A stretch of 64,000 nucleotides of DNA from Ecdyonurus torrentis. Lineage: Eukaryota; Arthropoda; Insecta; Ephemeroptera; Heptageniidae. The notes beneath the pieces are model-generated. The model was not told where the DNA came from, did not search any database, and was given only the letters and a program-made list of their open reading frames with translations. Of the stretch, positions 49,980-61,960 are shown piece after piece (the stretch's first letter is position 1; every line of letters begins with the position of its first letter). The stretch covers positions 16,607,392-16,671,391 of the forward strand of contig OX439133.1 in the NCBI GenBank assembly GCA_949318235.1, given 5' to 3'. The translations under genes and the position numbers were made by a program.

Positions 49980-52600
49980 TTATGTAAATTCCTTACAGTC
50001 ATATGAAAATATCATAATTAATATAGAATAATACGTGATAATAATCTTTACACATGCAAAAAATAAATTGCATAAGTTAGGCATTATAATTGGCTAAAGT
50101 TGTTAAATTAGAGCAGCTAAATAATTATGCTCTATACTACACAATATTTATGCTATGTAACATTACAGGGAAAATATTTGACCAATTGTTTACTTACATC
50201 ACATCTATGTAACTTCAGTACAAACGATTTAGGTTTGACAGTAATTTGTTAGTATAAACGTTATTTCTTCAGTAGAAAACAGTTAGCTCTTCACATCTTA
50301 AAAAACTTTGTATATTTCTAACAAATTTATTCTATAAAACGTTTAAATAGTTTTTTTTTCCCGTGTATATAACATAAATTATGTTGTAATGAATCAATGT
50401 TACTAAAAATGGGCTAAAATAATTATTACGTATTTATTTTTGTCTGTATACTGTTAAGAGGTAATGGAACAAAATATTATACCAGCATGTTATTTTGCCA
50501 AAAGGCAATAAAGTAATTTTATATATCATAATATCTGTACAGTTAATAATAATAATAAAAAGGTTTTCATCGAACTTTTTAATGATAATATTCAAATGAT
50601 TATTTTTTTTTTTGAAACTTATTGACGTCAATATTGTTGTATTAAATATTTTTTTAAATAAAATACTGAAAATTATTCACGAAAAAAAAAAAGTTTGGAA
50701 AGGGAATTATTTAGAAATAAAATATTTTAATAGCTGACTTTAATAATCCATTGCAAGCCGTGTTAAAATGTAATGAAAAATAAAAGTCAACTTAATAATA
50801 ATGTATCTTCATCGTAAATGTTAAATAAATTTTATTTTCTGCATAAATTTGAAATATATCTATAAATATGAATAAATTATTATATGAAAAAAATAAGATA
50901 ACATGTTATTTTCTTTAGATATAAATCAAATTTTTGTTTTAAGGTTATATAGAATGTTGCCGAGGCTTTTTTTTTTATTTTTTTTTTATTATTTTTTTTT
51001 TTAAGTTATTAAATAAAATATGACCTATAGAAAAAATAAAAAATGATAATATAAAGTGCGTGAAATATTATTCAAGGATTTTAAAATCAAATGAATATCT
51101 ATATGTAAGTAATTTTAGTAAATGGGTTATTTAATTATTACTACTGTAAATTCTTATTATACATAAACATATTTTATTATTTTCTTTCTAATTGTTAGTA
51201 AACATGAAGATTTCTTATATGATCACTTAATTTGTAACCAGCAAAAACATTAATTTTTTAAAGATATGTATTATTATAGACGTAATTTCCCATATATGCC
51301 AATTTTGGTTCTTGTTATTAATATTGGCTGATAATTTTTGTGTGTGTGCAAATTGTAATGGAAGAAATTAAAATGAATATAAAAACATATTTATTTTTTA
51401 ATATAATAAATTGGTAGAAATAAATTAAATATTTAGTTTCAAAGGAGGTGGGGTAAGTAATTATGCAATTGGATTAAAATTAAACCAATTTTCAATATTG
51501 AAAAAAAAAAAAAAAAAAAAAAAAGTTTGGATACTTGCGTAGCATATTCACCCGTTTGTTTATTAAAAAAAAAAAAATAAAATAAATAAATAAATGAAAA
51601 TATATTATTTTAATGCAAATTTAAGATCAGTTTAGAAGTTTACAACTAAATAAACAAACTAAGCAAATGTTTTAAAAATTTGTAAGATACAAACTTAAAA
51701 TGCAGATTTAATTATTTAATTGTTCAATGGAAAAAAAATAAAAGCAGACTTTGAAAAATTTACGATACATTACGTCATATTTTTAATATGACCTTGATGT
51801 CAGTAAAGGTCAAACTTTAATTAATTTATATGGTAAAATAGAACATATTACAGAATACATAATATAACTGGCCTCTTTAACGACATATCTATTCTGTCAA
51901 TTTGTCGGCTTCTTTCTTATTTAATAAAGTGTTCAGAAAAAAAATTTAAATTCAAATTAATGCATTTTTTATTAACTTTCAAATAATTTTTATTGTAATA
52001 CATACTTCTATGGTAAATTTTATTTTTAAGTATACATATTTTTAATTACCAAATTAAACATCTTTAATTAAATATTAAATTATTGTTGTATATGTATAAA
52101 GTTTTATAATTTTTTCTAATAAAAATATTTAATTGAGCACATACCATAAAATTAAAAAAAAAATCAATTAAAATATAATTACATTTTATAACTTATTTAA
52201 TGTTATGGACACCAATTTTTTAACAAAATTTAAAAAAAAATTGAAAAATCTTGTCAATATTATTTATTAATGGCAAAAAAAAAAAAAAAAAAAAAAGTTT
52301 ATTTTCTCCGCAATGATATATTTTAAAATTTTCAAAAGTAGATTATGATAAAATTCACAAGTCTCTAATATATCTTTATTGTTATTCATTATTTTTTATA
52401 TTATGTTGATGGTATAATAAAAATTTAGTGTTAAAATGATATTTTTATTAAAATGGGCTTTGACAAAAAGATATAATTTTGACACGAGAAGAGAATTAGT
52501 ATTATTTTATTTCTAGATTAGTAAAATATAATTCACACTGAGAAAATTCACGTATATCTGAATCTTTTTATAGATGCTTCAGTTATAGCACTTTTAAATA
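49980..52600. other. AT-rich non-coding stretch
   Basis: No supported gene. Contains TTATGCT words at about 50120-50150 (CTAAATAATTATGCTCTATA) resembling the TTATGCT family, and A-runs at 51500-51524 and 52275-52297. Confidence 0.45.
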
Positions 52601-53225
52601 TAAAATAGACATGTTTTGTTCGTCCATTATTAGTAACATTTACCAGTGAGCAGTAAATAGTATAATTTGAAGATTTGCATTCTGAATTTTACAATTTTAC
52701 ATAAAAGGTATAGACCAAACATGAAACAACATGTAATTTTTCATAACATGGGATCTCCAAATCCACCAATTTACAAATTTTACCAAAATGTAAATGTGGC
52801 TCCACAAGAGAGCGTGAAAATACTGATGTAAAGTATGCTATTTAAGTGACTACAAATTCTTGTTTCTGACGTCAGAAATCAGCAAAAATTAGTGAAGGTT
52901 GCTACATTGAAATTTTCTGATAAATGCTACGACGCTAAGTTGGGTTTTGAGACAAACTAATGCTATTTATGTAAGTCCCATCAAGTATTTTAGCCAAAAC
53001 TCATAAATGCGTATGTGTTCTTCTGGTCCAACCCTTTATGTTTTTAATGACATTTCAAAGTTGATGGCTTAACAACTAAATATCATGACAATTTTAGAAC
53101 CCGTAAGCATCAGATGAAACAATTGAAACACAAAACCTGTGAAAATTATTATGGGGTCTTATGGGAGCCAAATTTCATAATTTAAAGTTTTGTACGGTGC
53201 CCCCTCAAATTTTATTTCAATTTTT
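52600..53225. other. Compositionally balanced island with a CRE-centred palindrome
   Basis: About 600 bp noticeably less AT-biased and nearly free of homopolymers compared with its flanks. At 52863-52878 it holds the perfect palindrome TTTCTGACGTCAGAAA, with a TGACGTCA (CREB/ATF site) centre. No ORF of significance. Could be an old repeat or a constrained non-coding element; not recognised. Confidence 0.35.
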
Positions 53226-53272
53226 AATGCAAGAATTTTAAATTAAATATCTGTTTTCATAATATGTAAAGA

Positions 53273-53350
53273 GGTTATTAGTGAGGCGCTCGGGAAAAAC
53301 GTGGGGTTATTTAATATATTTTAGAATTGCATAGGATCATGATTTTAGCT
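53273..53350 (+). repeat. Dispersed GTGAGG-family repeat, copy 5
   Basis: AGGTTATTAGTGAGGCGCTC, GGGAAAAACGTGGGG, then GAATTGCATAGGATCATGAT aligned with the copies at 924, 35583 and 36661. Confidence 0.45.
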
Positions 53351-53792
53351 ATTTTGAAAATATTTTGAAATATTTAGCACTGACAGAGGCCTAAAATATT
53401 ATTAAGTATAATCGACACACTTTAACCTTAGTTTTTTTTTTTTTTTTTAATTGTTGCAACAACCAAAATAACAACTTAATTACGGTTTAACTAGTTAGTG
53501 TCGCAACTTACGGAGGTATGAATATTTACAGTATTTTGTAAATACTTCAAAATACATATATTAACATTAAAAACGAATGAGTTTTAAAAAAAAGTTGCAA
53601 AACTAGTAGTTATTAGGGGGATAAAAAATGATAATGTCACTTGAGTATATAATATAATGTTTATTATACGTTCAACTAATTATTGGAAACATCGATATGT
53701 TTCATCTATTTACACGTTTAAATTTATATCGTGCTAAAAATTTGCATAGTTTAGATTTGAAATAGTGATATTTTTATATTTTTAGTTAATTA

Positions 53793-53795
<3 letters not shown>

Positions 53796-53861
<66 letters not shown>
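53796..53861. repeat. (AG)n microsatellite
   Basis: About 33 perfect AG units. Confidence 0.95.
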
Positions 53862-53863
<2 letters not shown>

Positions 53864-53869
53864 TGTCGA

Positions 53870-54640
53870 TTCTAAATTACACATAAAAAAGTTAAAAGTA
53901 AATTTTTATGTTTTCTTAACACCTTTAAATATTATTCACCTTAAAAATATTGGCTATTACACGGGAAAAAAATTAGCTTTCAGCTTAAAAATTATTTCCA
54001 ATATATTTTTTCATATTTATTTTATTATTATCATTATTTATTATATGTGTTTGATTTTTTTTTTTAAATTCCAGTTTCGTTTATAAGTGTAAATTTATTT
54101 TGCAAATAATATTTGTGTTTTATTATTTTTTTTATGTATATTATAATGTATAACCTATTTTTACATATTAGAAATGTTATAGCCCAGTTAATATGTAAAA
54201 CCTGTATTTTATAATAGATTATAGTATGCATTGATTCCTGCATGCGGAGTCGTCAACAAAAGAAATTATATTTATACATTCTCCTTTACTTATTAAATTT
54301 ATCCCATTAAAGCTTCGTTAAATTATTACTTACTATAAACATAGAATACATACAATATATTCAAAAGAGTGGTGATGTATTACAGTTAAAAATAAATTAT
54401 GCATAAAAAAATCATAAAAAAATATATAGAAACTCATGTATGCGGCTTAATGAATGACTCAACCTATATGACTATACTGTACATTAAAAAATATATTATA
54501 TATATCACATTATTATTAAACCTAAAACAGGATGACTTATTTTGCATTCCAATCTAATATTGAAATTTAAAATGTTTATATATAAGTGCAATATTTTTAT
54601 TTAAAAAGTCTGGTTGATTAGAACTTTGGCGACAATATCC
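53870..54640. other. AT-rich non-coding stretch
   Basis: No supported feature. Confidence 0.5.
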
Positions 54641-54649
54641 ACTTAAAAA

Positions 54650-54785
54650 AAAATCCCGCGCTTGGCGTCTCTCGCTCTCTTTGCAAGTTTGAAGTGATTT
54701 TTCAGTTCATCTTTAGCATTCTTACAGTCAATACATGTATTTAATTATTTGTGCTTATAATAATGAATAAAATAGAATATATATG
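54650..54785 (+). promoter_or_regulatory. Candidate initiator and short first exon
   Basis: A CpG-bearing stretch (CCCGCGCTTGGCGTCTCTCG, 54656-54675) is followed by TTCAGTT (54701-54707), close to the arthropod TCAGT initiator, and about 80 bp later by ATATGGTAAGTTTT with a consensus donor at 54785/54786. Layout parallels 18600-19025. No coding exon is recognised downstream. Confidence 0.22.
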
Positions 54786-55082
54786 GTAAGTTTTATATCA
54801 CTATAACTTTTTAAAATTAGATTTTAAGATAAGAACAAATGTTATTGCATTTACAGCTAAATTCTTTGATAATTAAGTTGATTTTTTTTTATTTTTTTAT
54901 TTTTTTTTTAAATACAACTTCAATATTTTTATACTATAGTAATTTTTTTTTTAAAGGAAACACATTGTACTGCATACTAAATTTTGACATAGAACTTTAA
55001 ATATGATAATGCTTCTCGTGACAACGTTTATACTTTCATTAAAAACTAACGTTGGTAAAGAATGTAATTTATATTTATGGGG

Positions 55083-55117
<35 letters not shown>
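55083..55117. repeat. Poly(A) tract, 35 bp
   Basis: Uninterrupted A run ending in GAGAGAAG. The poly(Lys) frame across it is spurious. Confidence 0.85.
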
Positions 55118-55119
<2 letters not shown>

Positions 55120-55120
<1 letters not shown>

Positions 55121-55915
55121 AGAAGTATCGAAAAAGTTGTAGAACAATTAATATAGAGCTCTTTAAGAATATGCAATTATGTTATTTATCTTCATTAAAA
55201 GTGAAATCACATGTAGACATCATGATATAAAATTGCATTATATTGAAAAAGTAACATGTTCTCTAGCACATTTTGTTAATTTCTGTGAGATATTTAGAAT
55301 AATTTTTTCACTAAAAAAATATATTGGTTTTATTTATAATTAGAAACAATGTAATTTTATTGAAATTGAGGAAACTGATAAATATATTTTTAATAATAAT
55401 AATATTTAAAGATGGAAGAAAAATGTTGAAATATAGATCTGCAAGTTAGTTTTGCTTGCGGATTAAATAAACATATTTCTTCTATACGTTCTTATTTTTT
55501 ACTACAGAATTGTGATTATCATGCACTATAAATTATTATCAATAGTTTAATGTTCGATTCATATATAAACACTGCCCTTATTAAGACAAAAATTTATATA
55601 AAATAGCAAATTAGAGCTACAGACTGGCGTCAGATATAGAGAAATAATAACTGGGAGATGATTCAAAGCTAGTGTCTTGTTTATTTCGCTTCGCTTGCAA
55701 TCCTAAGTGTCAGAGTTCATGATAATTTTTTTTCTCTTCACACATGTGTTTACATTTCAATCATATTTTTTATACGATGAATTTGATATGAGAATTTTTT
55801 TTCCTAGTGTGAAGCTTGAATTCCATATTGATATACGAGAAATCTGGATATTTATTGCTTTTTCTTTGAAATATATGTGTTATAATAATATGTTTTAGTA
55901 AGGGTTTCTTTATTT
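55120..55915. other. AT-rich non-coding stretch
   Basis: Nothing supported. Confidence 0.5.
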
Positions 55916-55916
55916 G

Positions 55917-56012
<96 letters not shown>
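55917..56012. repeat. (TTGA)n tetranucleotide array, 24 units
   Basis: Perfect TTGA over 96 bp. The same word GGTTTCTTTATT lies on each side (55902-55913 and 56020-56031). Confidence 0.95.
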
Positions 56013-56014
<2 letters not shown>

Positions 56015-56070
56015 GATAAGGTTTCTTTATTGACCCAGGCAGTTCATAGTAATAGGCTATTATAACAAGC
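56013..56070 (-). mobile_element. Probable LINE 3' end with a (TCAA)n tail
   Basis: On the minus strand the sequence reads ATGAACTGCCTGGGTCAATA then AAGAAACCTTATCATTCAAT running into (TCAA)n. A polyadenylation-like AATAAA followed by a tetranucleotide tail is typical of several non-LTR retrotransposon 3' ends. No ORF is identifiable upstream on that strand, so only a short 3' fragment is present. Confidence 0.35.
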
Positions 56071-56079
56071 GTTGTTCTT

Positions 56080-57046
56080 GTCAGAAATTATTCAAATTAT
56101 TTATAATATAAAACTACAAGCATTGTTGAGAAAATATCCACAGAATTTAAGTTAATGAAACAATGCAACAGAAATGAAAGAAAAAAAAATGCAACTAAGA
56201 ATGAAAAAAATTATAATTTGGATTTATTTATTGATTATTCAATTCATTGTAATGTATTTAATATAGTTCCAAAAAAACTGCCACCAATATTCTTGTTATT
56301 TTTCATTGACCTCAAGTCACTCACAACACCTCACTACTTCTCTTTACTTGTTCTAAATGTAAAAATAAACTAAACACATCTATGTTAATTACTCGGTGAT
56401 AATTTAGCATTTCAAAACTGAGAACCGAAGCATGTCTTTGTTTTCTCAACGTAAATATTGTCAAGTTATTTCTTGAGAAAGAAAAAAAAAAGTTTAAACT
56501 ATATAATGTATGGAATATAAAATTTTGCAACTAGCTTCTCCATCTATATATCTTAAAATATTTTAATACATTAATTTTTGAATATCAAAATGTGTTCGTA
56601 GTTCAATTGTTCAAAAAAACATAATTCAAATATAATGATTCATTTTATAGGCTTTTTTTTTTTTTTTTTTTTTTATTTATTGCCATATCTTTGGCTAAAT
56701 GTTAGTTTGAACCACTCCAAGACCATTTCACTCTATAATAATTAATTACAAGCTATAAATATTTTGTACAGAGCAGTATCACTTTTATTTCATGGCAGAG
56801 ACGCTATTAAGTACCTGCACATAGGCTAATAAAGTATTAAAAAATAAAAAGAAGAAGAGAAGTCTATCTATTCAAATTAGTCTGTAACAATTAAAAACAA
56901 CTTAGTTTTACAATATTTCAGGAAGTGTTTCATTTCTCCTACACTTTTTCTGTGTATTTATCTCTATAGGCAACTAATTTGCTAGAAGTCTAATATGACT
57001 TGTTTTATTATATGAATGAAAATTTAAATATACAAAAATTTCCAAG

Positions 57047-57077
<31 letters not shown>

Positions 57078-57735
57078 CTTATATAACAAAGAACGGTTTT
57101 TCTTGCTGTTAATTTCATATATTGATATTTGTACTTCTTGGCTTCAGTTTATTATGTCAACACAGACACAAAGATGTCTGTCTTTTTATTCTAACAGAGA
57201 AAGAGGATTTAGAGGCCCTCGAGTAGGTAGAAATAAATACGTATAACTTAAAAACTCTTTTGTTGTTAATGCTTTTGATGGAGTTTCAATATAAATTATA
57301 TCAAAATAAATTTTTTTTTTTTTGTCTTTTTTGAAACTTTGAACAATATTCTTGAGTATTTTACTTCTTTTATTTACTTTCTTTCTGCAAAACATTTTTT
57401 TTTTTGTAATGATTTTCTATTTCTCTGTAGCATTTTTTTTTTTTTTTTTTTTTGTAAGAAGCACAATATGACAACTAGTCTGCAATAATGCAAATAAATG
57501 TGAAATTCTTTTTATGGCGCAAGTATCCATACTCCATAGACATATAATATATACGTCTATTCAAGTATCTATCATATTATATTACACAGTACTTCAGCTC
57601 TATCGCGTAGCAAAAGTAGTATACTTATATTTTTACTATACTATAACCATATAGTATAAATTCATATTGCATAATACATAATTGCGTATTATACCGCAAC
57701 GAAAAAAAAATTACAACTATATACAGACTGAAATG
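56080..57735. other. AT-rich non-coding stretch
   Basis: Three poly(T) tracts (56650-56674, 57050-57077 and 57432-57453) lie within 800 bp. No supported gene. Confidence 0.5.
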
Positions 57736-57768
57736 TATCACTAAAATTGAAAGTTATTCATTTCATTT
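57736..57768 (+). repeat. 33-bp word duplicated at 25701-25733
   Basis: Identical to the earlier locus over 33 bases beginning TATCACTAAAATTGAAAG, with TACCGCAACGAAA about 45 bp upstream. Confidence 0.65.
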
Positions 57769-57858
57769 CAGTACCTATACTCTAGTGTAAAAAAAAAAAG
57801 TTGTATAATTTCCAACGAATAAACCAATTAATATCAAAATTTAGTCTACATTGATGGA

Positions 57859-57917
57859 AGAGAGAGACAGACAGAGACATAGAAAGAGACAGAGAGAGAC
57901 AGAGAGAGAGAGAGACA

Positions 57918-58009
<92 letters not shown>
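57859..58009. repeat. (GA)n array with a GACAGA-rich head
   Basis: Interrupted GACAGA/GAGACAGA units to about 57932, then pure GA to 58009. The interruptions at one end look like decay of an older array. Confidence 0.95.
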
Positions 58010-58011
<2 letters not shown>

Positions 58012-58300
58012 CAAAACGTTTGTCGTTTAATTATGCATTTTTTTAAAGCAAATCAATCAGGGAAGAATATGAAAAAAAAATTATAAAGTATTCATGTGTG
58101 TTGCGTGTTGCATGTTAATAGTTACAAGTTCTTAAAATGTTCATACCTTTTAAATTCGTGTTTCTTGAATTTAGTTTCCAACTACGATATTGCATCAAAC
58201 CAATATGATAAACAAATTTTTGGATTATAAAAATCTTAAATAACGAAGTATTGTATAATTTTACAATTTTGAGAATTTTAAAATTACTCTACAACTATCT

Positions 58301-58302
<2 letters not shown>

Positions 58303-58332
<30 letters not shown>
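58303..58332. repeat. Poly(A) tract, 30 bp
   Basis: Uninterrupted A run. Confidence 0.85.
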
Positions 58333-58334
<2 letters not shown>

Positions 58335-58335
<1 letters not shown>

Positions 58336-59305
58336 GAAGAGATTCATATTCCGTCTATTGATAAATAATAAATCGTATAATACAAAGCACTGTGATTCAA
58401 AATGCATTTAACAGTAATTGACCTATTTTCTCATGTTATGACCTTTCAACTGTAAGTGACCTTGAAATATGTACGAGTGCTTCTGTACTCCATTCATAAA
58501 TCATTCATGACTAGTACTTTTTTCGTTTTTTTATTTTTATTATTTCAATAATTTTATTATATCTCTGTACTTGAAAAAAAAAAAAAAAAAAAAAAAAAAA
58601 CTTAATTGTTGTTATTATTTCTAGTAGCAATGACAAGCACTATCTAAAAGGATAATTTAGTATACAATATTATTTACATACAATTTTCATTTTGCCACAT
58701 TTATAAAACGTAAATATTTTTGTAAAACAGAATAATAGACTATTATATGTAATAATTTTAACTCTGAAAATATCAAAGAAAATTACGATAAAATATAAAT
58801 ATATTTTAAATCTAATTTGTTAACATATAATTGGATAAAAAATTTGGAATGATAATAATTAATGATCATAACAGATAAGCAATCAAGAATATATGTAAAA
58901 AAAAATTAATTTTGTTTGATTTAATTTATGAGTTTCATCATGAAAGTTAGCACAGAAAGAAAGGGTCATGACTTCTTCACTCCGTGAATGAACTTTTACA
59001 TATTATATATTTATATAGTTAAGATTTTGCACGACCACCCACCAAGCTTTTGATAATTCATCATAATATGTCGTAATGAAATGTCGTTGTTTGATTTTAC
59101 TTTAATATCTCATGAATGTTACGGTATAATCATGTCAACGTTTTAGATAGTTAATATCTTTTGAAAAAATATTGTTGAAATCTATAGTAGTTTTTAAATT
59201 AAAGAGCGTAAAAAAATTGAAGTTGATGTTTATGTTTATTTGTGCTTTTTATAGTTTTAAACTTTATAATTTTTTACAGAAATTGTAAATAAATATGTCT
59301 TTATT
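58335..59305. other. AT-rich non-coding stretch
   Basis: Second A tract at about 58575-58600; otherwise nothing supported. Confidence 0.5.
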
Positions 59306-59622
59306 AATTGGTTATGCATTCATGTTAAAGTCGACGAAATGTTAGATCACTCAAAAACGAGAGTCGATATTTAAAATGACTCATTTTGCCATTTTAAAAA
59401 TATTAAAAGCAATATTTTTGAAAGCATTGATGCTCTTAAAATATAGGTTGAATCAGTATTTCAAGTATGCGAGGAAAATAATAATAATAAAAAAAATAAA
59501 TAATTGCTTGTTAAAGAAAATAGCCAAAATCGAAGTTTGTCGTATTTGCTGAGCAATGTTGTTAATTGATCCACTATGGCTTCGAAGCGCATTCAGTATA
59601 ACGTCATGCAGATAGACCCTAT
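59306..59622 (+). mobile_element. GGGTG-family MITE, copy C
   Basis: TGCATTCATGTTAAAGTCGA, TTTCAAGTATGCGAGGAAAA, AAAATAGCCAAAATCGAAG, GGCTTCGAAGCGCATTCAG, ACGTCATGCAGATAGACCCT align with copies A and B in order. The left GGGTG end is diverged; the right ends GACCCTAT. Confidence 0.7.
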
Positions 59623-60820
59623 AAGTAATGGAAATACAATTGTATAGGAGAAATGTGCACTATGGTATATCACTGTCGATTTTATTTCATCAAAAATTAG
59701 AGATAAAAAAAAAAAATATAGTTAATTCATTTCGGAAAAAGCTTGAGATTAAATTATAATGTATAGTTTTTTTGTTTTTTCTCTCTTTTCAAACTCTGAA
59801 AGAATTTTAGCATTTATTTATATATGGCTATAAAAGTCACCTGCATCAGTAATTATAATATAACATAAAGTCAAATAGTAATAGATTTGCAGAATAGCAC
59901 TATTCATATATTTACATGAATTATATATCATAAAAATGTTTTAAAAACGTGGAATTAAATTTATTGTATAATAGAGCGCATTAGGAATGCATTATTTATT
60001 TATACTAATTATATAGCTCAGTATTCTCATTATGTTACAAATTTTTTTACTTTTCAAGTTTGTTGAAGCAGAAGACAAATTACGAAGGTTGTTGTCACTA
60101 GACCAATGCATTGTATTTATGTAATTTATATTACAATAAATAATATCAGTTTTAAAGTAACTAAATAATAATAATTTTAAACAAATTAATAATAATATAA
60201 AAAAATATCTACAATAATGTTTAAATTTATTACTATATGTTTAATAAAATTGTTATATTTGGTAAATTTATAATGTAAATTTTTAACAACTTAATTTTTT
60301 TTTAATATTTATTTTGTGTATATATTAATAATTAAAAGATCGTATACAAACAGAAGTTAAAAAATAAACTTAGTATATTTAAATATATTTTATCAAATAT
60401 CTCAAAAATAATAAAAACAAATCATTATTGATAAAATATACATGGAAAAAAAAGTAACCGACAAATTAAATAAAAAAAATAAAGTCATCTTCTTCTTTTA
60501 TTGTGTTCTTCAATGACCTGTTACTGATTGACCTTTTGACCCATAAGGTTACACAATGTTTTAAGGTCAAATATTTTCACCCTTTGCGTGCATAAATCTA
60601 TCTAGTGTATATATATGGGAATGAATAATATTTCTTTTATCATCATAATATATAGTGTAGTTAAAAATTGCAATAATATAATAATATGATGTCATTTTTA
60701 ATATTTAATTAAATATGCCTTTTATTATTTCATTTTATATAAGTTAATATATCAGTTTTGTTTATAATTCAATACATAATCGATAATATTAATTGCTATA
60801 TTATTGTAGAGCACATAGTT

Positions 60821-60860
60821 GTGCTATTTTGTAATAACATAAAAGTATTTATGCTGAAAC
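60821..60860 (+). repeat. TTATGCT-family dispersed repeat core, diverged copy
   Basis: GTGCTATTTTGTAATAAC then AGTATTTATGCTGAAAC, aligning with 36432-36472 and the inverse of 46006-46050. Further TATGCTATA/TATAGCATA words lie at 60870-60925. Confidence 0.5.
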
Positions 60861-61087
60861 TTGTAACTATTATGCTATATCTAATATAATCAGTAATCAC
60901 TATACAATATAGCATATTGTGTGCTATTTTGCATAAATGCATCTTCCTGAAGCTGGCTCAATTATAACGTATTAATTTTTATTTGTGAACCAGTCAGCGT
61001 ATGTAAAGTGAATAAATATTAACTAAAATGTTTTTTTTAGATATATATGCAAAGAAAATGAAATTGTTCTCTTTTTCTCATCTTTTT

Positions 61088-61090
<3 letters not shown>

Positions 61091-61119
<29 letters not shown>
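61091..61119. repeat. (TC)n microsatellite
   Basis: About 14 units. It ends CTCTAGGTGC, a chance splice-acceptor-like context. Confidence 0.9.
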
Positions 61120-61120
<1 letters not shown>

Positions 61121-61643
61121 GGTGCAATATTTTCAATTACCAATCAATTGAATCACAAGGCATTAAAAATAATTAGAACATTCACGGAATGTAAAAAAGA
61201 AAATTTGGTTTCGTGTGACGGTGTGACTAGTTCTATATAGAATATAATACAAAGCAGATTTATAGATTTATATATGAAATATAAAATTTTATAAGTACTT
61301 CATGCCTTTGCTCATAGCATTAATTTATTTCTATGATGTCATGAAGTTGCAATGTGTTATGGACTTTTCACACTGAAGAAGCAATATTCAGTATGTACAT
61401 TGAGCGATAAATTTCATAGCGTTAAATTTCAATCGTTTTTAACGAACATTGTATGCAACTAAATTTATTTTTCATTAAAAATATTGTTTACTTTTGACAT
61501 TCACGCTCAACTATATATTTAATCAACCATTGCTATTCACTTAAAAATTTTGAATATTTGAATATATTTTATTCAGTATTTGTGAACTAGCTTTGTAAAA
61601 ATGTAAATAACCAATTTGAATTATACTGTACACACACTTATAA

Positions 61644-61960
61644 AAAGGCGTAAAAAAACTTTAAAAAATGTCTAATATCCTATCTCTATACTTAAATATC
61701 AACATTGATTTGGCCACGGCCATTGATTTCTGATATTTATTTTCCACTCACAAAATGGAAAATGCGTGCGGGTTTATGACGTTACAGCTCACTGGTCCAC
61801 GTACCCGGAAACAAGCGAGGTGTGACGTCATAAACCCTCAACTGCCATTTCGTGAATGAAAAATAAATTAGTAATTAAGGACTATATACGGCCAAATCAA
61901 TGTTGATATTATGTTAGGATATTATAGACAAATATTTTGATCAAAGTGTTCTACGCCTTT
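61644..61960. mobile_element. Long foldback MITE, 317 bp
   Basis: Inverted arms begin AAAGGCGTA and share ATATCAACATTGATTTGGCC, TATTTTTC.TTCAC.AAATGG (with small changes) and GGGTTTATGACGT. The centre (about 61785-61820) is GC-rich. It includes TGACGTCA on the right arm and GACGTTA on the left. No ORF or clear target duplication. Confidence 0.75.
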
